Positions 53,771 through 63,715 of a DNA stretch of 64,000 bases are shown here, piece by piece. Location: assembly GCF_000335475.2 (NCBI RefSeq), contig NZ_ANAH02000064.1:597938-661937 (forward strand), in the 5' to 3' direction. Both the position numbers and the translations under genes were made by a program. This DNA is from Cystobacter fuscus DSM 2262. Lineage in GTDB: Bacteria > Myxococcota > Myxococcia > Myxococcales > Myxococcaceae. The first letter of the stretch is position 1. Every line of letters starts with the position of its first letter. The notes beneath the pieces were generated by a model. It did no database searches. It was given only the letters and a program-made list of their open reading frames with translations, and was not told the DNA's origin.

Positions 53771-54697
53771 CTACGGGAAGGCGGCGAACGGCTCGGAGGT
53801 GGGGTAGTGGCGCGCCCGAGGTTGCACGAGCCGGTGCTCGCTCAGGAAGCGCTCCACCCGCCGCTCGACGGTTTCCCGGTATTCCAGGGGAGCCACGTGA
53901 GTCCCCTCGGGCAGCAGGAGGAGCTCGGCCCCCGGGATGTGGGCGGCCATCCGACGTGACAGCCAGGCGGGGGTGAACTTGTCGAGCTTGCCGGCGATGA
54001 CGAGGGTGGGGACGTTCACGCGCGGCAGGTGCCGCCAGGCATTGTGGTGGGCGGCCGAGCGCAGGGTGCGCACGAAGACGACCGGGTCCATGTTGGCCAG
54101 GTGGGCGAAGTAGGGGATGAGGTCGCTCTTGGAGAGCAGGGAGCGGTTCATCTCCACCGAGAGGGCGACTTCCAGGGCCAGCGGGGTGCTGAGCAGGGCG
54201 CGGGTGAGGCGCGCCACGCGGTCCGGGAAGTGCTCCACGGTGAACTTGATGAAGGGGAAGAGCCGCTTGAGCAGCGGACCATCGTGGAAGGTGTCGAGCA
54301 GGCTGCCGTAGCTGCCGCACACCAGCACGAGCCCCTTCACCCGCTCGGGAAAGCGGCGGTGGAACTCGAGTGCCACCTGCACGCCCATGGAGTGGCCGAA
54401 GAGCACCGCCTGCTGGATGCCCGCCGCGTCCATCACCCGGTTGAGGTCATCGCAGGTATAGGACATGCCGATGCGGTTGCGCTTGTCCGGCACGCCCGAG
54501 CGGCCATGGCCTCGGTAGTTCCAGCGCAGCACGCGGTGATGGCGCGCCAGCACGGGCTCGAGGTACTTCCACACGAAGCCGTCGCAGCCCAGACCATCGC
54601 ACATCACCGCGCCGGGCTCGCCCGATCCACTCACCTGGTAGTACAGCGCCGCCCCATCGGGAACGGTGAGGAAGTCCTGCCGGAAGAGATCGCTCAT
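53771..54697 (-). CDS. Alpha/beta hydrolase
   Basis: A 308-residue alpha/beta hydrolase with an HGxx-like oxyanion region (GLGCDGFVWKYL), RGHGRSG, nucleophile GHSMG, acid in GKLDKFTP, and His in EGTHVAPLE. It resembles lipases or haloalkane-dehalogenase-fold esterases; substrate unknown. It begins 4 bp after the sigma-54 activator gene stop, so it is likely in one transcript with it and may be its target. Confidence 0.85.
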   Translation of the reverse strand: MSDLFRQDFLTVPDGAALYYQVSGSGEPGAVMCDGLGCDGFVWKYLEPVLARHHRVLRWNYRGHGRSGVPDKRNRIGMSYTCDDLNRVMDAAGIQQAVLFGHSMGVQVALEFHRRFPERVKGLVLVCGSYGSLLDTFHDGPLLKRLFPFIKFTVEHFPDRVARLTRALLSTPLALEVALSVEMNRSLLSKSDLIPYFAHLANMDPVVFVRTLRSAAHHNAWRHLPRVNVPTLVIAGKLDKFTPAWLSRRMAAHIPGAELLLLPEGTHVAPLEYRETVERRVERFLSEHRLVQPRARHYPTSEPFAAFP

Positions 54698-54701
54698 GGT
54701 G

Positions 54702-56282
<1,581 letters not shown>

Positions 56283-56392
56283 TGGCCGTGGCTTGGGAAT
56301 GTTCAACAAGAGGAGACCTTGAGCCCGCGAGGTTCGTCGATTCTACCCACCTGGCGCCCCCACGTGTGGGCGCGGTGGAATACCCTGCACCC

Positions 56393-57388
56393 GTGACTCC
56401 TCCTCGTCATCCGCACGCAGCGTCTTCTCATGACCATGATCACTCGCACGGAGAGGGGTGTGGTGGCCATGGGCACGGCCATGGACAACCCCCGAGACCC
56501 CCGCCTCCATCCTTGAAGGAGGAGCGGCGCAAGGACCGCAACCGCCTGCTCGTCGCGTTGGCGCTCACGGGCACCATCGCCGTGGCGGAGGCCGTGGGGG
56601 GCTGGCTCACCCGCTCGCTGGCCCTGCTGTCGGACGCGGGCCACATGCTCACCGACATCAGCGCGCTGGGCTTGAGCCTGCTCGCCCTGTGGTTCTCCGG
56701 CAAGCCGGCGGACCAGAAGAAGACGTACGGCTACTACCGGATGGAGATCCTCAGCGCGCTGCTCAACGGCGTGCTGCTGCTGGTCATCACCGTGGGGATC
56801 GTCCTGGAGGCCTGGGAGCGCTTCCGCTCGCCCACCGAGGTGAACCTGGGGCCCATGGCGGTGGTGGCCACGGTGGGCCTCATCGCCAACCTGCTGGCCT
56901 TGAACTTCCTGCACCACACGCACTCGATGAACGTGCGCGGGGCCTTCCTGCACGTGCTGGGCGACACCCTGTCGAGCGTGGGCGTGCTGGTGGGCGCGGG
57001 GGTGATGTGGCTGACGGGCTGGTACGTGGTGGACCCGCTCATCTCCGTGCTCATCTCGGTGGTGATCGTGGTGGGGGCGGTGCGGCTGGTGCGCGACGCG
57101 GTGGACGTGCTGCTCGAGGCCGTGCCCGCGCACGTGGACATGCCCCAGGTCAAGGAGCTGCTGCTCAAGGTGCAGGGTGTGCGCGACGTGCATGACCTGC
57201 ACGTGTGGACGATCGCCAGTGGGATGTACGCGCTCTCGGCGCACCTCGTGGTGGCGGACCCGAAGGTCAGCAACAACGACGACATCCTCTCGGCCGTGAA
57301 GCACGAGCTGCTCGAGCGCTTCAAGATCGATCACACGACGATCCAGATCGAGAGCGAGACCTACGCCCACGTGGGCGAGGTGCACTGA
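56393..57388 (+). CDS. Cation diffusion facilitator (CzcD-like) transporter
   Basis: A 331-residue CDF metal/H+ antiporter. The N-terminus is His-rich (HDHDHSHGEGCGGHGHGHG), and six membrane helices follow with HDx/DxxxD-type metal sites (SDAGHMLTD, HVLGDTLSS). A C-terminal cytoplasmic domain carries DVHDLHVWTIASG and ends near HTTIQIE. It exports zinc or related ions. I chose GTG 56393 because an upstream start would add residues that do not look coding. Divergent from the sigma-54 activator across 110 bp. Confidence 0.9.
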   Translation: MTPPRHPHAASSHDHDHSHGEGCGGHGHGHGQPPRPPPPSLKEERRKDRNRLLVALALTGTIAVAEAVGGWLTRSLALLSDAGHMLTDISALGLSLLALWFSGKPADQKKTYGYYRMEILSALLNGVLLLVITVGIVLEAWERFRSPTEVNLGPMAVVATVGLIANLLALNFLHHTHSMNVRGAFLHVLGDTLSSVGVLVGAGVMWLTGWYVVDPLISVLISVVIVVGAVRLVRDAVDVLLEAVPAHVDMPQVKELLLKVQGVRDVHDLHVWTIASGMYALSAHLVVADPKVSNNDDILSAVKHELLERFKIDHTTIQIESETYAHVGEVH

Positions 57389-57418
57389 GCCCGGGGGCCA
57401 CCGGGGGGCCGGTACCGG

Positions 57419-57442
57419 GAGGACCCCAGACTTCGGGTCCTC
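57419..57442. terminator. Bidirectional terminator between convergent genes
   Basis: An 8-bp stem GAGGACCC/GGGTCCTC (57419-57426 and 57435-57442), extendable by CCGGT/ACCGG flanks, sits between the cation transporter and the permease stop. Confidence 0.6.
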
Positions 57443-57466
57443 TCGCGGCACCGGCTCCGGTTCACC

Positions 57467-58696
57467 TCACGCCCGGCCGGCGGCCTGGCGTCCGCGGCGG
57501 GACACCGCGTCGACCGAGGCGGCCACGAGCAGCACGCTGCCCGTCACCATGAACTTCACCGACGAGGAGAAGGCCAGCAGATCCATGCCGTTGGCGATGG
57601 AGCCGATGACCAGCGCGCCGAGAATCGCCGACCAGGCCGAGCCGCGCCCGCCGAAGAGGCTGGTGCCGCCGATGACCGCCGCGCCGATGGAGTTGAGCAG
57701 CACGTCGCCGCTGCCCGAGGACTGATTGACCGCGAGCAGACGCGAGGCGGCGAGCATGCCGCCCGCGGCCGCCAGGGTGGAGCCCATCGCGAAGATGGTG
57801 ATGCGGATGAACTCCACGCGGATGCCCGCCCGGCGCGCCGCCTCGGCGTTGCCGCCCACGGCGAACACGTGACGGCCAAAGCGCGTGTTGCGCAGCAGCA
57901 GCTCCAGCGCCACCACCACGCCCGCGAAGATGAGCGTGGCCAGGGGCAGGCCGCGGTCTTGCGTGAAGACGCTCACCGCCGCCACCACCGCCCCGCAGAT
58001 GATGATCATCCGGAAGGCCACGTTGCGCAGGGGCGCCTGGACGAGGCCCAGCGTCGCGCGCCGCCGCCGCTCCAGGAACACGCTACCCACGTAGGTGCCG
58101 ATGATGACCGCCACCACACCCCAGGACACCGGGGTGGAGAAGAACGTCGAGGTCAGCCCGGTGATGACCGGATCGTACAGGTTCACGCTGCCGGTGGAGC
58201 CCAGCACGGAGAACAGCGCGCCCTGCCAGGCGAGCGAGCCCGCCAGGGTGACCACGAAGGAGGGCACCTTGAAGCGCGTTACCCACGTGCCCTGGAAGGC
58301 GCCGATCGCCGTGCCCGTGGCGAGCCCCGCGAGCAGCGCGGGCACCGCCGGCACGTGCATCTTCACGTTGAGGATGGTCATCACCGCGGCGGCCAGGCCG
58401 CTCACGGCGCCCGCCGACAGGTCCGTCTCTCCGAGCAGCAGGATGAGGACGATGCCCGCGGAGATCATCCCCATGGCGGAGATCTGCAGCATCAGGTTGG
58501 TGAGGTTGATGGCCGACAGGAACCGCTCGTTGGCCAGGTAGAAGATGATCCAGATGGCGCTCAGGCCGATGATGACGGGCAGGCTGCCCAGCTCGCCCTG
58601 GGAGACGCGGCGGCGGAACCCCGCCCACGCTCCCGCCATGCCCGGCGCGTCCTGGATCAACCGGGGATCGATCGCGGTTTGATTCGCGGAGCTCAT
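57467..58696 (-). CDS. Sugar ABC transporter permease (XylH/RbsC-type, CUT2)
   Basis: A 409-residue permease with about ten hydrophobic helices. The CUT2 signatures FVVTLAGSLAWQG, AVGGNAEAARRAGI (EAA-like loop) and IGGTSLFGGRGS are present. The ATG overlaps the ATPase stop (58693-58696). With the XylF-like binding protein it should form a xylose-type sugar importer. Confidence 0.9.
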   Translation of the reverse strand: MSSANQTAIDPRLIQDAPGMAGAWAGFRRRVSQGELGSLPVIIGLSAIWIIFYLANERFLSAINLTNLMLQISAMGMISAGIVLILLLGETDLSAGAVSGLAAAVMTILNVKMHVPAVPALLAGLATGTAIGAFQGTWVTRFKVPSFVVTLAGSLAWQGALFSVLGSTGSVNLYDPVITGLTSTFFSTPVSWGVVAVIIGTYVGSVFLERRRRATLGLVQAPLRNVAFRMIIICGAVVAAVSVFTQDRGLPLATLIFAGVVVALELLLRNTRFGRHVFAVGGNAEAARRAGIRVEFIRITIFAMGSTLAAAGGMLAASRLLAVNQSSGSGDVLLNSIGAAVIGGTSLFGGRGSAWSAILGALVIGSIANGMDLLAFSSSVKFMVTGSVLLVAASVDAVSRRGRQAAGRA

Positions 58697-59466
58697 GCTT
58701 CCTCCATCTTCAGCGTACTGGCGACCTGCGCGGGCCGGGCTCCGGTGATGGCCGCGACGACATCCACTTCCTTCACGTTCTTCACCTCGAAGGTCGCCAC
58801 GCGCTTGCCCAGCCGCATCACGATGATGCGGTCGGCCACCGAGAACACGTCCATCATGTTGTGGCTGATGACGACCACGCCCAGGCCCTGCTCGCGCAGC
58901 CGCCGGATGAGATCGAGCACCTGCCGGGTCTGCGCCACGCCGAGCGCCGCGGTGGGCTCGTCCAGGAGCACGACCCGGGGCGAGCCCATCATCGCGCGCG
59001 CCACGGCGATGGTCTGCCGCTGACCACCCGACAGCGCCGCCACCTGCGTGCGCACGCTGGGGATGCTCACCGCCAGCGTCTTGAGCAGCGACGAGGCGCG
59101 CTGCTCCATGGCCGTCTCATCCAGCCAGCCCAAGGCATTCCCCTCCTCTTGACCGAGGTAGAGGTTGCCCACCACGTCCAGGTTATCGCACAGCGCGAGG
59201 TCCTGATACACGGTGGCGATTCCGAGCGCCGATGAGCGCTTGGGCGTCCCCAGCGTCACGGGTTTTCCATCGAAGAGGACTTCTCCCTCGTCGATGGGGA
59301 TGCTGCCCGAGATGATTTTGACAAGGGTTGATTTTCCCGCCCCGTTGTCTCCCACCAGGGCCACGACCTCACCCGGGTGGACTTCGAAGTCCACCTGGCT
59401 GAGGGCCTGGACGGCCCCGAATCGCTTGGAGATGTTACGGAGCGCCAGCAGCGCGGTCGCCGTCAT
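58693..59466 (-). CDS. Sugar ABC transporter ATPase, single-domain
   Basis: A 257-residue ABC ATPase. It has Walker A GDNGAGKST, signature LSGGQRQ, Walker B VVLLDEPTAAL and H-loop SHNMM. CUT2 ATPases such as XylG and RbsA normally carry two nucleotide-binding domains (about 500 residues); this one has a single domain, like FrcA, so it must work as a homodimer. It starts 15 bp after the binding-protein stop and overlaps the permease by ATGA. Confidence 0.9.
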   Translation of the reverse strand: MTATALLALRNISKRFGAVQALSQVDFEVHPGEVVALVGDNGAGKSTLVKIISGSIPIDEGEVLFDGKPVTLGTPKRSSALGIATVYQDLALCDNLDVVGNLYLGQEEGNALGWLDETAMEQRASSLLKTLAVSIPSVRTQVAALSGGQRQTIAVARAMMGSPRVVLLDEPTAALGVAQTRQVLDLIRRLREQGLGVVVISHNMMDVFSVADRIIVMRLGKRVATFEVKNVKEVDVVAAITGARPAQVASTLKMEEA

Positions 59467-59481
59467 GGGTGCCTCGTATCC

Positions 59482-60591
59482 TTACTGCAGCTGCGCCTGC
59501 GCACAGGCCGCCTGGAAGGAGCCCTCGCAGATCTGCGCCGTCGTCCAGAAGCCATCGGCCACGATGGTGGACTTGATGTTGTCCTTGGTCACCGCCACCG
59601 GCGTGAGCAGCACGGAGGGCACGTCCTTCTGGCCGTTGTTGACCTTGCCGTTGATCTTGCCCGCCGGGGGCTGGCCACCGCGCGCGAGCGCCACCGCCAG
59701 CTCCGCGGCCGCCTCGGCCTCGGCCTTGATCGCCTTGTACACCGTCATGAACTGCTCACCGGCGACGATGCGCTGGATGCCCGCGAGCTCCGCGTCCTGG
59801 CCCGTCACGGGGGGCAGGGGGTTGATGCCCGCGGCCTTCATCGCGGCGATGGCGCCACCCGCGGTGCCGTCGTTGGCGCAGTACACGCCGACGATCTTGT
59901 CCTTGCCCAGCTGGGTGATGGCCTGCTCCATCTGCTGCTGCGCCTTGTCCGGGCTCCAGTCCGGCGTGTCGTACTCGGCGCCGATCTTCACGCCGCTGCC
60001 GTCCAGCACGCTGTGCGCGCCGGCCTTGAACATGGCCGCGTTGCTGTCGGTGGGCGAGCCGTTGATGACGACGATGGTGCCGTCCGCCTTGCCGTCCGCC
60101 TTGAGCTTGTCCGCGAGCGCCTGGCCCTGCAGCTTGCCCACCTTCTCGTTGTCGAAGGAGATGTAGTAGTCCACGTCCGCCTGGGCGATGAGACGGTCAT
60201 AGCTGATGACCATCGCCTTGGACTGGCGCGCGCGACCCACGATGGCCGCCGCCGACGCCGCGTCCACCGGATCCAGCACCAGCACCTGCGCGCCGTTGGT
60301 GATGGCCGCCTCGGCCTGGTTCTGCTGCTTGGCCGCGTCCTGATCCGCGTTGCTGTAGATGACCTCGCACTCGGCGCACAGCTCCTTCACCTTGCGCTCG
60401 AAGTGCGGCCGGTCATGCGACTCGTACCGCGACGTCTTGGACTCGGGCAGCAGCAGGGCGATCTTCGCGCCCGCGGGCTTGGCCGGGGCACCGCCGCCCG
60501 CCGGGGCGGTCTCCTTGTTGTCCTTGCAGCCCGGAGTCAAGAGCATCAGGGCCGCCAGCGCCGAGGCGCCGAATGGGGGGAAGTAGCGCAT
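59482..60591 (-). CDS. XylF-like sugar-binding lipoprotein
   Basis: A 369-residue periplasmic binding protein with a lipobox (LLTPGC, Cys22) and two alpha/beta lobes. Segments such as DYYISFDNEKVGKLQGQAL and AVYCANDGTAGGAIAAMKAAG are those of D-xylose-binding XylF. It leads the operon with the ATPase and permease. ATG 60591 was chosen because it gives the lipoprotein signal. Xylose is the most likely ligand but the sugar specificity is not proven. Confidence 0.9.
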   Translation of the reverse strand: MRYFPPFGASALAALMLLTPGCKDNKETAPAGGGAPAKPAGAKIALLLPESKTSRYESHDRPHFERKVKELCAECEVIYSNADQDAAKQQNQAEAAITNGAQVLVLDPVDAASAAAIVGRARQSKAMVISYDRLIAQADVDYYISFDNEKVGKLQGQALADKLKADGKADGTIVVINGSPTDSNAAMFKAGAHSVLDGSGVKIGAEYDTPDWSPDKAQQQMEQAITQLGKDKIVGVYCANDGTAGGAIAAMKAAGINPLPPVTGQDAELAGIQRIVAGEQFMTVYKAIKAEAEAAAELAVALARGGQPPAGKINGKVNNGQKDVPSVLLTPVAVTKDNIKSTIVADGFWTTAQICEGSFQAACAQAQLQ

Positions 60592-60749
60592 GTTCACTTG
60601 TGCCTCGTTCTTGTGAAAAAACCGTGTCGGGAGCGACAAAGGCGCGCGCATCCTCCCTGTCCCCTCGGGCCGCTGCAAGTCATAGTCCCATGCCGCGGTG
60701 CGGCGTAGGGTCGCCGAATCCGTCCGGAAGTAGACTCTCTCGAAAGTTG

Positions 60750-62843
60750 ATGCTCCCTCCCCGACACTTCCCCTCCAGACGCGCCCTGACTTTCTGGTTC
60801 GTCGGATTGTCGCTGCTCGCGTTGGCCGCCTGCGCCCGGCTCGCGGACGCACGCAACGTCTTCGCCGGGGAGCACGTGGAACTGGTCGCCACGGACTCGC
60901 ACTACTACGTGCGCTTCGCCCACCTCCAACAGGCCGCCTTCCCCCGCTTCTCGCCCTTCGATCCGTACATCAACGCACCCACCGGCGCGTCCATCATCTG
61001 GCCCCCCCTGCACACCTGGCTCGTGGCCCTCTTCCTGCGGCTCGGCCCCGAGGCCCCCGAGCGCGCCGCCGCCTGGGTGGATCCGGTGCTGTCGCTCTGC
61101 GGGTTGGGGCTGCTGTCACTCCTGGTGAGGCGCTGGCGCGGCGAGGCCGTCGCCCTCGGGATGCTCGCCCTGCTGGCCCTGGTGCCGGCGGCGGTGGAGG
61201 CGGGGGCGCTCGGCAACGCGGACCACCATGTCCACGAGCCGTTCCTCGCCGCCCTCTGCGCGCTGTTGCTCGGCCAGGCATTGAAGACGCGCGGCGTCGC
61301 GCTCGGTGCCGTCACGGGCGCGGTGCTGGGGCTCGCGCCGCTGCTCACCACCAGTGGCTTCGTCCTGCTGCCGGGCCTCGCCGCCTCGCTCCCCGTCGCC
61401 GCGTGGCTCCAGCGCGAGCGGGTGGGGGCGGGCGTGGGCCGGGTGGGGCTCGCCCTCGGCCTGGGGACCGCCGGGGTGCTGGCCCTGGGCGTGGTGCTGT
61501 TCGGCGAGCCCCGCTCGCTCGCCTACCATGGCCTCACCGCCTTCGCGCCCCTGCTCGCCCTGGGGCTGCTGTGCGGGGCCTCGGGACTGGCCCTGCTCCT
61601 GGAGCGCCGCCGCGGCGGGTGGCTGGTGCTCGGCCTCGCCATGCCGTGTGCCGTGCCGCTGCTGCCGGAGCTATCCCGGGCCTGGCGGCACCTGCGGCTG
61701 GGGGATCCGCTCCTCGCCGTCGTCATGGAGTCCACGCCGCTGTGGAAGGATCCGGAGTTCGCCGGACAGTTGCTCGGCCCGGTGCTGGTGCTGCTGCCGG
61801 TGGGGCTCGTCGCCGCGAGCGCGCGGGCGTGGACGGAGCGGGACGCGAGCGCCGCGCCCCTGGTGCTCGGCACGCTCTCGCTCGGTGCCGCCGCGCTGCT
61901 CCAGGCCCGCTTCTCCCAACCGCTGATGGGGTACGCGGCCCTGTGCGTCGCGGTGGGGTGGGAGGGCCTGTTGCGCGGCGCGGCCCCTCGCGTCCGGCGC
62001 GTCTCGGCCGCCGCGTTGGGGCTCGCGGGACTGCCCCTGCTCGCCGGAGCCGTGCCGCACCCGCGACAACCCGATGCCAGCCCCATCGGCCGCGTGCGCT
62101 CCACGATGGAGTGGCTGCGCGAGCACACGCCCGAGCCCTCGCCGCCGTGGGACGCGGGTGTCCGGCCGGCGTGGAGCATCATCGCGCCCTATGACATGGG
62201 GCACTTGCTGGTGCTGTGGGCTGAGCGCCCCGCGGTGGCCACACCCTTCTCCCAGGTGCCGGTGCACCAGGAGGCCAATGCACGGGCCAGCGCGGTGCTC
62301 GGCGCCACGTCCGAGGAGGAGTCCTATGCGCTCGCGCGGGAGTCGTCCGCGCGCTACCTGCTGCTCACCCCCATGGACGAGGTGCTGGGACGCCCCGAGG
62401 TGAAGCTGTCCGAGACGCTCGCCTTCTGGCTGCGGGAGCACGCGGGGCTCGCCACGGGGGCGTGGGCCGCGAGCACGCGCTTCCGGCTCGTGCATGACTC
62501 GGCCGAGTCGCGCCGCCAGCATCCGGAGCTGCCCCATGCCCGGGTGTTCGAGGTCGTCCCTGGCGCCGAGCTGCGCGGCCGGTGCGCGCCTGGCGCGTCG
62601 GTGACGGCCGCGTTGGAGCTGGAGACGGGGCGGGGTGGGACGCTCCGGTACGAGCCCCATGCCACCGCGAGTCGGGAGGGTGGCTTCTCCCTGCGCGTGG
62701 CCTATCCAACGGACCGGGACACCCGTGAGTCCGATGTGCTCGCCCGGGGCGCCTACCGCGTCCAATGTGAGGGGGGCGGAGGCACCGCCCGGGTGTCCGA
62801 GCGGGCCGTGCGCGAGGGACAGGCGGTGGACGTGGAGGCGTGA
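60750..62843 (+). CDS. STT3/PglB/AglB-like oligosaccharyltransferase (GT66-type)
   Basis: A 697-residue polytopic membrane protein with about 10-12 helices and a soluble C-terminal domain. It carries the STT3 marks in order. TDSHYY (48-53) and FDPYINAPTGA fit the first catalytic loop. NADHHVHE (156-163) resembles the archaeal DHHV site. VMES (E327) fits the TIxE/SVSE element of external loop 5. PYDMGH (480-485) sits where WWDYG normally lies, at the start of the C-terminal domain. It may therefore transfer a lipid-linked glycan to protein; this is inference, as the WWDYG motif is altered. ATG 60750. Confidence 0.68.
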   Translation: MLPPRHFPSRRALTFWFVGLSLLALAACARLADARNVFAGEHVELVATDSHYYVRFAHLQQAAFPRFSPFDPYINAPTGASIIWPPLHTWLVALFLRLGPEAPERAAAWVDPVLSLCGLGLLSLLVRRWRGEAVALGMLALLALVPAAVEAGALGNADHHVHEPFLAALCALLLGQALKTRGVALGAVTGAVLGLAPLLTTSGFVLLPGLAASLPVAAWLQRERVGAGVGRVGLALGLGTAGVLALGVVLFGEPRSLAYHGLTAFAPLLALGLLCGASGLALLLERRRGGWLVLGLAMPCAVPLLPELSRAWRHLRLGDPLLAVVMESTPLWKDPEFAGQLLGPVLVLLPVGLVAASARAWTERDASAAPLVLGTLSLGAAALLQARFSQPLMGYAALCVAVGWEGLLRGAAPRVRRVSAAALGLAGLPLLAGAVPHPRQPDASPIGRVRSTMEWLREHTPEPSPPWDAGVRPAWSIIAPYDMGHLLVLWAERPAVATPFSQVPVHQEANARASAVLGATSEEESYALARESSARYLLLTPMDEVLGRPEVKLSETLAFWLREHAGLATGAWAASTRFRLVHDSAESRRQHPELPHARVFEVVPGAELRGRCAPGASVTAALELETGRGGTLRYEPHATASREGGFSLRVAYPTDRDTRESDVLARGAYRVQCEGGGGTARVSERAVREGQAVDVEA

Positions 62844-62877
62844 GCGGCCGGGCGCCTCGGGAAGGAAGGGGAGGCGG

Positions 62878-63393
62878 ATGGAGCCACTCATCGTGACCTT
62901 GAAGCTCGACGCGGACACCTTCGCCCGCTTCGATCGCCTGCGTCGGGAGCACTTCCCGGCGAAGCTCAACCACCTCTCCGCGCACCTGACGCTGTTCCAC
63001 CATCTGCCCGGAGAGGAGCGGGGCAGGGTGGTGGAGGATCTGCGCGCGGTGGCGCCCACTGCCGCGGTGGAGTTGCAGGCGACGGGCCTGCGCTCGCTGG
63101 GACGCGGGGTGGCGTTCGAGATGGCCTCGCCGCCATTGAATTCCTTGCACGCGGAGCTGGCCCGGCGGTGGGCGCATTGGCTGACGCCCCAGGATCGGCA
63201 GGGATTCCGCCCGCACGTGACGGTGCAGAACAAGGTCACCCCAGAGGAGGCCCGCGTGTTGAAGGCATTGCTGACGGCGGACTTCTCGCCCTTCACGGTA
63301 CGAGGCGAGGGCTTCCAATTGTGGCGCTACCTGAACGGCCCCTGGGCCTTGGAGGCAGAGGTCGCGTTCAGTCCCTCTCTTGGAGGGTGTTGA
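62878..63393 (+). CDS. 2'-5' RNA ligase family (2H phosphoesterase) protein
   Basis: A 171-residue 2H phosphoesterase-fold protein. It has the two catalytic HxT motifs: HLT (36-38) and HVT (113-115). Family members open 2',3'-cyclic phosphates or ligate RNA ends. ATG 62878 follows AAGGGGAGG. It is 34 bp after the STT3-like gene and probably in the same transcript. No partner RNA is evident. Confidence 0.85.
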   Translation: MEPLIVTLKLDADTFARFDRLRREHFPAKLNHLSAHLTLFHHLPGEERGRVVEDLRAVAPTAAVELQATGLRSLGRGVAFEMASPPLNSLHAELARRWAHWLTPQDRQGFRPHVTVQNKVTPEEARVLKALLTADFSPFTVRGEGFQLWRYLNGPWALEAEVAFSPSLGGC

Positions 63394-63403
63394 AGTGGAG
63401 CAG

Positions 63404-63566
63404 TCAGGCGAGGCGCCGGAGCATGAGGTCAATCATTCCGAGATGGATGAAGGCTTCAGACGAGGATTCCTTCGCTCGTAGTCCTTGAATAGGTAGCGAT
63501 GCCGGTTCAGCCAGCCAAACGTTCTCTCTCCAAGTGAAGAGCCGAACCTCCATATACCCTCGCAAG
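63404..63566 (-). pseudogene. Decayed IS5-like transposase C-terminus
   Basis: On the minus strand one frame reads GERTFGWLNRHRYLFKDYER and the next frame reads ESSSEAFIHLGMIDLMLRRLA before a stop. Together these match the end of IS5-type DDE transposases (ERTFAWLNR...KDYE...ASSEAFI..A.I.LMLRRL). A one-base change near 63475 separates the two parts, and no N-terminal catalytic region follows upstream. It is a remnant, not an active element. The rest of 63567-63715 shows no gene. Confidence 0.75.
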
Positions 63567-63715
63567 CCAAGAGGGTGTTTCTTGATGGGCACACTCAGTT
63601 GATATGCGTGCGCGGAAGAACAACGACTACCCCGCGATTCACGGGATTCCTTGCATGGGGCTGCCGCAGTGCCGAGCCTTTGGCTGTCACATGTCAATGC
63701 AGGAGCATTCCCGAT

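Noticed and set aside
60750..62843. Assignment of the STT3-like protein to GT39 (PMT) or ArnT-type glycosyltransferases
   Set aside because: Those families carry a DE motif in loop 1 and lack the ADHHV and loop-5 VMES segments seen here; I keep STT3 as the better fit but not as proven.
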